Of a stretch of DNA of 64,000 nt, positions 54,769 to 64,000 are shown in pieces. The number at the start of each line of letters is the position of its first letter. Position 1 is the first letter of the stretch. Source of the stretch: GCA-2746605 sp963710615 (GTDB lineage Bacteria > Bacteroidota > Ignavibacteria > Ignavibacteriales > Melioribacteraceae). The stretch is taken from the NCBI GenBank assembly GCA_963710615.1, contig CAVQBF010000017.1:85122-149121 (forward strand), read 5' to 3'. The translations under genes were made by a program, and so were the position numbers. The notes under the pieces were generated by a model, which was given only the letters and a program-made list of their open reading frames with translations, made no database searches and was not told where the DNA came from.

Positions 54769-55650
54769 TTATATTTTTTCAATCTTATTAAATGCCTTTA
54801 ACGTGTTTGTCAAAAGCATTGCAATTGTCATGGGTCCAACTCCGCCTGGAACAGGGGTGATATAAGAAGATTTTTCGGAAACTCCGTTAAAATCGACATC
54901 ACCAACAAGTTTATATCCTTTTTTACTTTCAGGATCATCGATACGATTTATTCCCACATCAATAACAACAACACCTTCCTTTACCATTTGCTTTGTAATT
55001 AAATTTGCTCTTCCAACTGCAGCAATTAAAATGTCAGCTTGTTTTGTAAATAGAGATAAATCAGGCGCAGCGGAATGGCATATAGTTACAACTGCATTTG
55101 CTCCTTCTTCTTTTTGAACCAGCATGTTCGCAATCGGTTTACCAACAATATTGCTTCTACCGACTACAACTACATGTTTCCCTTTCGTTTCAATATTATA
55201 ACGTTTTAGAAGTTCCATTATTCCATAAGGTGTGCATGATTTAAACGTATCTTTACCTATCACCAATTTGCCAACACTTGCAGGATGAAATCCATCAACA
55301 TCTTTTTGTGGATTGATTGATTCAATAATTTTATCTTCATCAATGTGTTTTGGTAATGGCAATTGAACTAATATACCATGAAATAGCGGATCATTATTAT
55401 AATTATCAATAATCTCAAGCAGTTCTTTTTCACTTATTGATGCATCAAACTTTTCCAATTTAGAATGCATTCCAATTTCAGAACATGCTTTTATTTTCAT
55501 GTTAACATAAACTTGCGAAGCAGGATTTTCACCAACTAGTATTGTTACTAAACCAGGAACTTGACCCGTTTTTTCTTTCAGTTCAATTACTTTCTGCTTA
55601 AGTTCTGATCGAACATCAGCTGCTGTTTTTTTACCATCAATTATCTGCAT
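54769..55650 (-). CDS. folD: Methylene-tetrahydrofolate dehydrogenase/cyclohydrolase
   Basis: A 293-residue FolD: GENPASQVYVNMKIKACSEIG (with the catalytic Lys in the YVxxKxKA pattern), ILVQLPLPKHIDEDKI, and PQKDVDGFHP for folate binding. The Rossmann GRSNIVGKPIANML and C-terminal TPVPGGVGPMTIAMLL complete it. It interconverts one-carbon units on tetrahydrofolate. Placed between deoC and a DNA methyltransferase gene on the same strand. Confidence 0.94.
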   Translation of the reverse strand: MQIIDGKKTAADVRSELKQKVIELKEKTGQVPGLVTILVGENPASQVYVNMKIKACSEIGMHSKLEKFDASISEKELLEIIDNYNNDPLFHGILVQLPLPKHIDEDKIIESINPQKDVDGFHPASVGKLVIGKDTFKSCTPYGIMELLKRYNIETKGKHVVVVGRSNIVGKPIANMLVQKEEGANAVVTICHSAAPDLSLFTKQADILIAAVGRANLITKQMVKEGVVVIDVGINRIDDPESKKGYKLVGDVDFNGVSEKSSYITPVPGGVGPMTIAMLLTNTLKAFNKIEKI

Positions 55651-55664
55651 GAAATATTTTTATC

Positions 55665-56660
55665 TCATTTTATTTTTGTAGGTATTTTGATTTTATATTC
55701 TTCTTTTAAATATTCAGCTAATTCTTTATTTTCTAAAATTTCCTCTTCAAAAGGATTAGAATTCTGCCACCCAAATTTACCAGTCTTTCTAAACCTTTCC
55801 AATCTTCTAATAGTAATTTCACAATAAATTGGCTCTATATCAATAGAAATTGAACGTCTCTTTAATTTTTCAGCTGCTAATGCTGTTGTACCCGAATGTG
55901 CAAAAAAATCAACAACCAGATCTTTTTCATTGCTAGAAACCTCAATTATTCTTTCCAAGGCTTTAATTGGTTTCTGAACAAAACAGCCGTTCACATTTTC
56001 TTCCATTAAATGAAATACTTGCTGAATATCAATCCACACATTTCCGGCTCTGATTTTATCTGATTTACTTCTCTCTAAATTTTCTTTGACGGTTCCATTA
56101 ACTTCTTTGTAATATCCTTTTACGGCTTTGGGAATATCTGTATATACTTTATCAATGTTAAAAACCGGAATACCTTTTGTGTAGTAGAGTAATTCTTGTC
56201 TGACTGCCATCCAGTTTTTTTGTGTACCGTAACCTCGTTGGTTTCGCATTGTGATAAAACTCTTAGATTCAAAGCCGGACTTTTTCATCATCATTATAAA
56301 TTCGGCAAAAGGTTCAAAATGATTTTTCTGATCTGCGCCAAGCCAAACATATAAACTGGAACTATCATCAAGAATTTGATCTGAAATTGAAATCCACTTC
56401 TCACACCATTTTACAAATGCCTTCGCACTTTGTAATTCAAAAGCAATCATATTATAAGGGGGATCGTGAACAGCAAGTTTAGCTTTTTGATTATCTAAGA
56501 TGCCCAGCACTTTAGCTTTATTAGTCGAGTCAAAACAACCAATATAATGTTTTCCATCTGGATCATTCCAAGTTTCACCAAATTTTATGCGGCAGTATTT
56601 TTCCAAATACTTTTTAAGACGAGGATCTTTATCAATTCGAGGAAGTTGAAAATTTTTCAT
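55665..56660 (-). CDS. Orphan site-specific DNA methyltransferase (N6-adenine/N4-cytosine)
   Basis: A 331-residue beta-class DNA methyltransferase: motif IV DPPYNMIAFE near residue 84, then motif I VVDFFAHSGTTALAAEKLKR near residue 242 at the C-terminal end, with SIDIEPIYCEITIRRLERF. The insertion between them is the likely target-recognition region. The recognition sequence cannot be read. No restriction endonuclease is adjacent; it overlaps the phosphoesterase gene by four bases inside a housekeeping run, which suggests a solitary, possibly regulatory enzyme. Confidence 0.88.
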   Translation of the reverse strand: MKNFQLPRIDKDPRLKKYLEKYCRIKFGETWNDPDGKHYIGCFDSTNKAKVLGILDNQKAKLAVHDPPYNMIAFELQSAKAFVKWCEKWISISDQILDDSSSLYVWLGADQKNHFEPFAEFIMMMKKSGFESKSFITMRNQRGYGTQKNWMAVRQELLYYTKGIPVFNIDKVYTDIPKAVKGYYKEVNGTVKENLERSKSDKIRAGNVWIDIQQVFHLMEENVNGCFVQKPIKALERIIEVSSNEKDLVVDFFAHSGTTALAAEKLKRRSISIDIEPIYCEITIRRLERFRKTGKFGWQNSNPFEEEILENKELAEYLKEEYKIKIPTKIK

Positions 56661-57463
56661 TCAACATTAACTTTGGTTTCAAATTCCGGAATAATTATTC
56701 TTTCAATTTCTGTTGTTTTACCAGTCTCAGTATCAACTTTTGCGAACACTCCGCAGAGATGAATACTTTCTGTTGCAGTTTGATATTTTTGGGGAGTTTG
56801 AAATAAAAATCGATTAACCGCGGCATCGGTTTTCATACCAATTACAGAATCATACGGACCAGTCATTCCAGAGTCAGTAATATAACCTAACCCTTTGGGA
56901 AAAATTCTTTCATCTGCAGTCTGAATATGAGTGTGAGTTCCAACAAAAACACTTGCCTGACCATCTAGAAAATTAGCGAGCGCTAGCTTTTCAGCAGTTG
57001 CTTCTGCATGAAAATCAATAAAAATTAGTTTTGTTTCTTGAGAGATGCGCTTCAATATCCATTCAGCAGTTCTAAAAGGACAATCAATAGTTTGCATAAA
57101 AGTTCTGCCTTGAAGATTTAATACTGCAACTTTTCCTTTTTTAGTATCAATAATCGCATAACCGTTTCCATATGTTCCTTTTGGATAATTTAATGGTCGG
57201 AGGGCTCTTTTTTCTACTTTGAGATATTCTTGAGATTGGTGTTTATCCCATGTGTGGTTTCCACCGGTTAAAACGTGAGCACCTAGATTAAATAAAACTT
57301 TTCCCTCTTTTTCTGTGCAACCTTTTCCATCAGCAGCATTTTCAGCATTTACAATAACTAAATCAGCTCTATATTTTTTTTCAAGACTTGGAAGCCATGT
57401 TGCCACCATATCCATACCGGGTTTTCCGACAACGTCACCAATAAACAAAATATTCATATTCAT
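56657..57463 (-). CDS. YmdB-type metallophosphoesterase (TIGR00282)
   Basis: About 268 residues. It starts MNMNILFIGDVVGKPG with metal ligands Asp in GDVVG, Asn and Glu in VNAENAADGKG, GGNHTWDKH, and HAEATAEK plus VGTHTHIQTADERI near the end. YmdB-type proteins are phosphodiesterases acting on 2',3'-cyclic nucleotides and influence RNA turnover. The ATG at 57463 is chosen over a TTG at 57472. It is translationally coupled to the DNA methyltransferase gene. Confidence 0.88.
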   Translation of the reverse strand: MNMNILFIGDVVGKPGMDMVATWLPSLEKKYRADLVIVNAENAADGKGCTEKEGKVLFNLGAHVLTGGNHTWDKHQSQEYLKVEKRALRPLNYPKGTYGNGYAIIDTKKGKVAVLNLQGRTFMQTIDCPFRTAEWILKRISQETKLIFIDFHAEATAEKLALANFLDGQASVFVGTHTHIQTADERIFPKGLGYITDSGMTGPYDSVIGMKTDAAVNRFLFQTPQKYQTATESIHLCGVFAKVDTETGKTTEIERIIIPEFETKVNVE

Positions 57464-57486
57464 AGAAACCAACTAATCTAAATTTG

Positions 57487-57502
57487 GGAGCACACGTGCT
57501 CC
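57487..57502. other. Short intergenic hairpin
   Basis: GGAGCA-CACG-TGCTCC is a perfect six-base stem between a small hypothetical gene and the phosphoesterase gene. No T-run follows on either strand, so it is not a clear terminator; it may act as an RNA-processing or attenuating stem. Confidence 0.4.
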
Positions 57503-57508
57503 GCATGT

Positions 57509-57778
57509 TTATTTCCGCATATTTATTTCAGCTAATGCGTGTAATTTATATTCTCTAATTTTTTCATTCAATCTTTGAGAAATCTCTCTCTTTTTCAATT
57601 CTAATTCTTCTTCTGTGATATCTTCAATTCCATCTTCCGAAGCTGATCTATAAGCATGCTTTTCAACTTCATAATCGAGCATTACTCGTAAAAGTGCATT
57701 ATTATCAATTAATTGCTGAAGGACAGCCCTATTATATTCGCCAATATTTTCAAATTCTAATGGTATATTATCTGCCAT
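57509..57778 (-). CDS. Hypothetical small helical protein
   Basis: An 89-residue, acidic, mostly helical protein (EYNRAVLQQLIDNNALLRVM, then EEELELKKREISQRLNEKI) with a probable coiled coil at residues 55-80. I do not recognise the family. ATG at 57778 follows AGGAAATTAA. It is the first gene of the run leading to the phosphoesterase. Confidence 0.7.
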   Translation of the reverse strand: MADNIPLEFENIGEYNRAVLQQLIDNNALLRVMLDYEVEKHAYRSASEDGIEDITEEELELKKREISQRLNEKIREYKLHALAEINMRK

Positions 57779-57928
57779 AAGGTTAATTTCCTAATTTTAA
57801 TATTTAATATTTGTTGTTGAATAATACTAAAAGAAGATATAAATCTAAAATATTATTAAATCAAATTTTTGTAATTATTAAAAATTGTTGGTTTAAATAA
57901 TAATTATATTTTATTATAATACAACATG

Positions 57929-58192
57929 TTATGTGCTTTTACCTAAACTACCACTCTTTAAGTAATTTATTATCCCAATCAGACTAATTCCTACCCAAAA
58001 AACTTCAATTACAAATGCCGACATATTGAAATTCTCAATTAGTGAAATAATTACAAAAGAAGCCCCAAGTAAATTCATTACGGAATATAAAATATCCTTA
58101 CTGTTTAATTTGTCTAATTGAAGTAATAAATAGCTAACTATGATTAGAGTGACACCAACATTTCCTATAAAATCAAATAATGAATAATTCAT
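57929..58192 (-). CDS. CBU_0592-like small membrane protein
   Basis: An 87-residue protein with three membrane helices (FIGNVGVTLIIVSYLLLQL, YSVMNLLGASFVIISLI, VIEVFWVGISLIGII). The spacing resembles the CBU_0592-type domain; assignment is by pattern. Function unknown. The ribosome site GGGAGCATG precedes ATG at 58192. The 150 bases to the next gene on the left hold nothing I can identify. Confidence 0.7.
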   Translation of the reverse strand: MNYSLFDFIGNVGVTLIIVSYLLLQLDKLNSKDILYSVMNLLGASFVIISLIENFNMSAFVIEVFWVGISLIGIINYLKSGSLGKST

Positions 58193-58308
58193 GACATGCT
58201 CCCTAAATCAATTTTCTTTAGTTTAAAGTTGGCGATTATTTTGTAATAAATAAAATTCATAATCTTTTCTTAGATTTCAGTTTGGTTTTCGATTATTAAT
58301 AATACTAA

Positions 58309-59956
58309 ATGAATTCAAAAGATAAAACGTTTTCTGAAACTACATTTTCTGTAATTGATTTTGAGACAACAGGAACTTCTCCAAAAAATAGCCGTGCAAT
58401 TGAGGTGGGAATTGTAAAAATTGAAAACCTCAAGATTGTTGACAGCTACCAATCTTTGATTAATCCTCAACAATATGTCCCACCTTTTATTACTTCACTT
58501 ACAGGAATTGAAAATGAAGATTTAATTGACGCTCCCTCTTTTGAGGATATTTCTCACGAGATTAAAAACTTTATTGAAGGAACTGTTTTAGTCGGGCACA
58601 ACTTACCATTTGATTTTGCATTTCTTTACAATGAATTTCAAAGAGCTGAACTGATTCTACCAAAACTAAGACAAGTTTGCACTTTAAAACTGTCTAGAAG
58701 CTTGTTCCCTGAACTTAAGAGTAAAGCATTAGGCAGTATGGTTAAACATCTCAGAATTCGTCACAGAGATGTGCACAGAGCTTTAGGTGATGCAACTGCA
58801 ACCGCTAAAATATTTCTCAAATTAATTGATAGGTTAGTTTCTGAACATAATTATGAATTTATTTCTGATTTAGATTCGTTTCAAAGTACACCTTCAGTTT
58901 CTAAAAGTTTCAGACTGATTAAGAAAAAACTTGTCGGCGATATTCATAATTTACCAGATTCCCCGGGAGTCTATTTCTTTAAGGAAGCTAATGATAAAAT
59001 TATTTATATAGGGAAAGCAAAGTCGCTTAAGAAAAGAGTTAAAAACTACTTTTCTAGTTCAGCTTCCAGAAAAGCTAAAAAAATAGCACGGAAAGCAAGC
59101 CGACTTGGGTTTAGTGAAACAAATTCAGAATTAAGTGCATTAGTATTAGAAGCAGAATTAATAAAAATTCATAAACCCCAATTCAATTCAATGCTTAAAA
59201 AATATTCGCAGAATTATTTTGTGCGAGTAAAAACTACTCATAGTTATCCAGATGTGAAAGTTTCATCTGATTTTGATTTTGACGGTAATGATTATTTTGG
59301 ACCATATTCAAATCGAGTTACAGCGACCTCATTAAAAGAAATAGTTGATAAAACTTTTGCTTTAAGAGAGTGCACAGATAAAGAATTAGCAAAAGGTAAA
59401 AAATGTTATTTGATGGACATAAAAAGGTGCACTGCCCCTTGCATTGAAAAAGCTTTAGATAATGAGTATAGAGCTGAATTAGATAATGTTTATGATTTTC
59501 TTTCTGGTAAAAATCAATTTGCGGTTAACCGACTTTTAAGTAAAATGAAAGATCTATCGGAAAGGCAAAAGTATGAAGAAGCTGCTGAAGTTAGAGATAC
59601 GGTAAATTTAATATTGAATCAGCTTACCCGCTCTTCAATTTTAGCTGAGCCAATAAACCATGCCAATGTGTTGATTGAAATTAAAGATTATGAGAAAATG
59701 GATTACATTCTTTTTCTTGGAGGGAAAGGTATTTATTAAGGATTACCACCTCAAAGAAGAAGATTTTTTTGATGTTGCGCTAGACGATTACTTTGAGAAT
59801 ACTTTCCATTTACTGGCAGGAATGGAAAATAAAGATTTGGAGAAAATTAAAATTTCTCTTAGCTGGCTTGTAAAAAATAGGAATAAAGTAAAGATTCATT
59901 ATTTAACTGAATATGAAAACAAACATGAGTTGTTTACAAAACTTAAGTTTACGTGA
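58309..59956 (+). pseudogene. DEDDh exonuclease / UvrC-type GIY-YIG nuclease fusion, frameshifted near 3' end
   Basis: About 548 residues in two frames. Residues 10-180 form a DnaQ-type 3'-5' exonuclease (FSVIDFETTGTSP, LVGHNLPFDFAFL, HRALGDATATAKI). Residues 205-290 form a GIY-YIG domain (LPDSPGVYFFKEANDKIIYIGKAKSLKKRV) as in UvrC and Cho. Then come a UvrC-like cysteine-containing stretch (CTAPCIEKAL) and a UvrB-contact-like helix (LSERQKYEEAAEVRDTV). The frame breaks at TAA 59737 after GGKGIY; removing one G near 59727 joins it to KVFIKDYHLKEED, ending at 59956. This fusion is known in Bacteroidota-type genomes and is thought to serve DNA repair. Confidence 0.85.
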
Positions 59957-60056
59957 ATTGCAATTCCCCTTAAAAAAATCCGGTTCTATCTTAATACAAG
60001 GCAACTAAAATATTGAACTTAATATTACTGTTATTTATAGTTAGTATCATATGATA

Positions 60057-62308
60057 CTATTTGATCAAAATCATCTTTCTCGTTTCTACAAAATTCCCCA
60101 TTCGCAAAGTATAATAATAAATTCCACTTGATAAATTTCTTGCATCAAATTCAACCTTATAATTCCCGGGAATTTTTGATTCATTTACTAAAGTTGCCAA
60201 TTCTTTGCCTAATAGATCATAGATAATCAATTTAACATTTGTCTTGGACGTAAAATTTAGAACCTCTACTGGAATTGAATAACTGATTATTGTGGCTGGA
60301 TTAAAAGGATTAGGATAATTCTGATAAAGTTGAAATGAATTTGGAAAAGCAGGATTTACAAATTCAATTGCAGTTGGTATTTCTCCTTTGCTTAAGGTGA
60401 TATTGTCAAAGTATAAATCCACACTTGATGTTCCCAAATCAAATCCTAAGCGTGCTTGTGTATCGGAAAGCTCATTCATTACAAAAGTATAAGTGAATGT
60501 CGTCTTTTCAGTTGTTAAAGTAATGATTTGATCTCCACTATAAACCGTCCACGGATCTGAATTTTTCCCAACAAGAGCAGATATGGTTCTTGGTTCATCT
60601 GCATACGCATCAAATGAAACTGTATATTCTTTCCCAAATTCACAAGAAACATTTATTTGTCCTAAATGAATATCCCATAAATTAGCTCCACCATTGTCAA
60701 TTGATATAGCGAACTCACCATTAACTACTTCACCAGTAGCTTGAGCAGGATTAAAGCTGTTAAAAATCCATGAATCACTGCCGTTTGAAAAATCTGCATT
60801 TGTTATTTGATTCTTATTGTCATTTAATTCTGGTGAAGATAAAACAAAATCATCAAAATAATAACTGCCTAGGTGACCGCCCATATCAATATTAAACTGA
60901 CCAACAACAGTGGAAGAAGGAGTAAAGCTTAAATCATACTTTGCCCAAGTATCGGTTAAAGTAAATTCTTTAATATCAATAGGTGCAAAAGTAGCAGAAT
61001 TAATTATTGCTGCCGATAATTTTTGTTCCTGGATATTTTTGATTTTGCCCAAAAACTTGCGTTATATTGTTTCCCAGCTTCTAATAATAAATCGCGTTGA
61101 GATAATTGAACATCCCATGCATTCGTTGATATTGTTTTAACATCAACGTACAAGCAGTTTTTTCCAGTATGAGGATCTGTTGAATCTAAAACGAAATCTA
61201 TGTCACCTGGATAAGGTCGAGTATTGAACCAATGCCCAACACCTTTTTCAAAGCCATAGTTCTTTAAATAGTTATTTGAGACATTTACCGGATATGTATA
61301 ATTGTATGTTGTATTATTACTATTAATTTCTGCTTCAACGTCTCCGCTTAAAGTATTCCAGTCAATCAAAATATTATTAGTATTCTGTCCTGACACAATT
61401 TCAGCATCACCACTAACTTTCCATTTATAACTGGCACCTTCAAGATTAGGGAGAGTATACAATGAAGATTTTGTATATCGAGGAAGATAATCTTCACCTG
61501 AAATTTGAACATCATCTAACTCTTGGTAAACTCTAACATAATCTACTTCCATAATTGCTGGAAAAATTGATGAGGCATCTGGATCCCCTACCCAACCGCC
61601 ACCAACCCCCATACTTAGAATTATATAAAAGGATTGGTCAAATGGCCAAGCTTCAAAACCACTGTGTTCATTATTGAATGTAAAATATTTTTGATCATCT
61701 ACAAAAAAATCGATCTTTTCTTCACTCCATTCAATTGCATAAACATGAAATTCAGTTTCTGCATCTGAAATAGTTATTGTGCTTCCTCGAGGACCCGAAC
61801 CAGTGAATGAATTATAAGCACCTGTATGAACTGTTCCGTAAATTTTGTCAATTTCATTAGTTGGGTGTTCAAGAATATCTATTTCTCCACTTAGAGGCCA
61901 ATAACCATATCTCTGATCTTCAGGTAACATCCAAAAAGCCGGGACAAATCCATTTGATCCTGGTAATTTAATCCGTGCCTCAATTCTACCGTATTTCCAA
62001 GAAATTGAATTTTGGGTTTTCAGAAGTGCAGCAGTATAATTAAACCCATTGTATGATTCTTCTAATGCAATTACTTGTAATTTACCATCAACAATTTTAG
62101 CATTTTCCGGTCTATCTGTAAAGTAATGGACATTATCATTTGCCGGACCAAAATCGAAGCTCCAAATTGATTGTCAATTGCTGTTTCATCAAATTCATCA
62201 GCCCAGACATCGTATAGATCTGTGCATGAAATAGTTGTGCAATAAGAAAAGAAAGATAGCAGCAAATGATAAAATGATAGTTAAAATATTTTATTGTAAA
62301 GTTTTCAT
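60057..62308 (-). pseudogene. GH16 laminarinase-like secreted glucanase with CBMs and type IX tail, several frameshifts
   Basis: Pieces in three frames make about 750 residues. A hydrophobic signal region near 62308-62222 ends LFHAQ. The GH16 domain has WSFDFGPANDN, YGRIEARIKLPGSNGFVPAF and the catalytic GEIDILEH motif (about 61885-61908). Two CBM4/9-like modules follow (YGFEKGVGHW; ADFSNGSDSW), then a type IX tail with NYPNPFNP. Single-base breaks occur near 62219, 62166 and 61040, and codon 6 after the best ATG (62308) is TAA. The enzyme type cleaves beta-1,3 or mixed-linkage glucans. Four defects in one gene suggest error-rich sequence or true decay. Confidence 0.78.
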
Positions 62309-62361
62309 ACCATGAACTCAAATTCTGCTCAATTAATATTTATTAGATAATACAAAATATG

Positions 62362-63974
62362 TTATTCTAATAAAAGCATCTTTTTAGTTAATTGAATTGT
62401 CATTTGTTTTTAATTGATAGAAATAAACTCCACTTGGCAACTTTTTTGCATTAAAACTGACTTCATATTTCCCTACTTGTTGTTTTTGATTTACTAGTGT
62501 GAATATCTCTTTACCCAAAATGTCATAAACTATAATTGATACATGACCTGAACTTGGAATCTGATAACTTATAATTGTGCTTGGATTAAAAGGATTCGGA
62601 TAATTTTGAAATAAAGCATATTCAGTTGGGATTTCATTTCCCATTTCTTCAATATCCGTAACAATAAAAGGTGAACTGAACTCAGAAGTATTTCCTAAGA
62701 TATCTCTTGCCGTAGCAGTGATATTTGGCAAATTGGGATATTCAGAAAAAGAATAAGTAAAGTTACCTGTTAAATCGCTTATCGTTGAATCAATATAAGT
62801 TCGTCCTTCATCAGAGCTATCTGCAAAAAATTCAATTATTTCATTTGGTCCGGCAGTTCCATTAATTTGACTATTTGAAATTGAAGATATTATTGGTGGA
62901 GCAAGTTCAAGATTTCCTCCTTCTGAATTGTCAATTCCTAATCCCCAATTCTTTGAAATAGAATTTCTACTTATAATATTTTCAGTAGAATTAGATCCGT
63001 CTATTTTGATTCCCCATCCTCTATTATAACCAACAATATTTTCACTAATTATATTTCTAGAAGAATTATTAAAAACTAATATTCCATCAGAATTGTAAAG
63101 GTCATACTCCCAAGTTTCGTTTGTACCAATTATATTATTCCTAATCAGGTTCTCATTTGATTCATAGACATATATTCCTTGATAATTACCTCCAACAATA
63201 TTCTCCATTATTGTGTTATTATCAGCCCCTCTAGATAAATCAATACCTCTCAATTTATTTTGAATTGTATCAGTAGCATTTTTATTTACACCAATATAGT
63301 TTCCAATAATTGTATTATTTTTTGAGTTATCTACAATAAAAATCCCATTTTGATCATTTCCGGAAATAACATTAGGCTTTCCTAAAAATATAGACGGACC
63401 TATTAGAGATGCATTGACATTTGGACCCATTGCAATTCCGTTTCTATTTCCTTCAGAATTCATTCCTGTATAATCTGTTCCGATATAACACCCGGAGATA
63501 ATATTATTATTGGAATTTGAAAGTCTAATTGCAGTTGACATAAAATTATTAATTGTTAATTCATATAATTCAATATTATTTGCAAGAATACTTAAGCAAC
63601 CATTATTTGTTGACATTTGACTTCCATCAAATACTATTTCGGGTCCTTCCGGATTTATATCCTCACCAATAAATAATCCTTTGTGAAGTTCCGTCAATCA
63701 CAGTACCGCTATCAAGAAGACTTTGATAATATGTCCCTGGTTTAATCGTCCAAATTCCTTTGGCGGCATCATAATTTGGATCTGTTTTGGGTATGTTAAA
63801 TATTATTTTGTCAGCACTTGCGTTTGAATTTGCATCATCTATTGCCTTCCTAAAAGAGCCCTCACCAGAATCATTAGTATTAGATACGATATACGCTTGA
63901 GGGTCAGATGTAGGCATCATTATAGCAAATTCACTTAGGTGATTAACTTCTCCGCAAATTATATTATTTACCAT
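62362..63974 (-). pseudogene. Secreted right-handed beta-helix protein with type IX tail, frameshifted, 5' end uncertain
   Basis: A first frame (63974-63663) has YIVSNTNDSGEGSFRKAIDD, the usual start of parallel beta-helix (PbH1/CSLREA-type) proteins. A break near 63680 leads to a second frame with many short NNTI/NNII-type turns (GNYIGVNKN, SRNIISENIVGYNRG), an Ig-like segment and a NYPNPFNP tail. That frame stops at 62384, but the neighbouring frame reads QLTKKMLLLE to TAA at 62362, the expected end. Upstream of 63974 a TAG is in frame, yet the first residues (VNHLSEFAI) look internal, so the gene probably continues beyond the window in another frame. Such proteins bind or cleave polysaccharides. 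Confidence 0.72.
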
Positions 63975-64000
63975 GTCAAACTAGTTGTTATATCAACCCA

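Noticed and set aside
62071..62321. Two small independent proteins at the 5' end of the GH16 gene
   Set aside because: Their pieces (LFHAQ signal end; DLYDVWADEFDE) fit together as the N-terminus of the glucanase once single-base breaks are allowed.

Overview
The window looks like chromosomal DNA of an Ignavibacteria-type bacterium (Bacteroidota/Chlorobi side). It is AT-rich. Three secreted proteins end in the type IX secretion tail with the NYPNPFNP motif that is very common in that group, and gene starts mostly carry AAGGA/GGAGG ribosome sites. This placement is inference from protein style, not from a marker-gene tree.

Layout. (1) 1-16030 is a carbohydrate locus. A secreted CBM9-like protein and a LacI-type regulator are followed, reading leftwards on the minus strand from 12516 to 2580, by a tight run encoding a GH94-type phosphorylase, a GH2 glycosidase, a PF10091/GH144-like secreted glucanase (frameshifted) and a sugar ABC importer (binding lipoprotein plus two permeases). 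A divergent gene at 12845 encodes a large secreted discoidin plus six-hairpin glycosidase-like protein. Near-identical LacI-type operators sit in front of lacI (2423-2442) and in the divergent promoter region (12631-12650). The gene set suggests depolymerisation outside, ABC import of oligosaccharides, then phosphorolysis and hydrolysis inside, possibly of beta-1,2-glucan. (2) 16108-35266 is a housekeeping block: two tRNAs, nusB, an amino-acid dehydrogenase, tonB, NAD(P)HX repair, nhaD, asnS, ppx/gppA, a deoxynucleoside kinase, folK/folB, pgeF and ettA.

(3) 35327-45061 is the most striking region: an integron-like cassette array. A tyrosine recombinase (two frameshifts, all catalytic residues present across the frames) is divergent from a row of plus-strand single-gene units, each bounded by imperfectly palindromic sites of about 65-200 bp. 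The first 8-10 bases of a unit (GTT...) are the reverse complement of its last bases (...AAC) in five of six units (10/10, 9/9, 9/9, 9/10 and 7/8). That is the signature left by excision and circularisation of cassettes at attC sites. The recombinase is of the short Xer type, without the insertion typical of IntI. Every cassette product appears exported or membrane-bound: lipoproteins with VOC, dioxygenase, alpha/beta hydrolase, DUF5060 and propeller folds, an esterase and a membrane protein.

(4) 45189-51676 is accessory DNA: two VOC proteins, a 307-bp direct repeat that duplicates the 5' end and promoter of an NRAMP-related transporter around a carboxyethyl-ornithine-synthase-like gene, and a beta-lactamase-family gene. 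(5) 51796-59956 is a second housekeeping block: aroA, trmH, a HicB-like protein, deoC, folD, an orphan DNA methyltransferase, a YmdB-type phosphoesterase and an exonuclease/GIY-YIG fusion. (6) 60057-63974 holds a GH16 laminarinase-like gene and a beta-helix protein, both with type IX tails and both broken by several one-base indels.

At least nine single-base frame disruptions occur across otherwise well conserved genes. This makes indel error in the underlying assembly a serious alternative to real gene decay, and the genes marked as pseudogenes should be read with that in mind.
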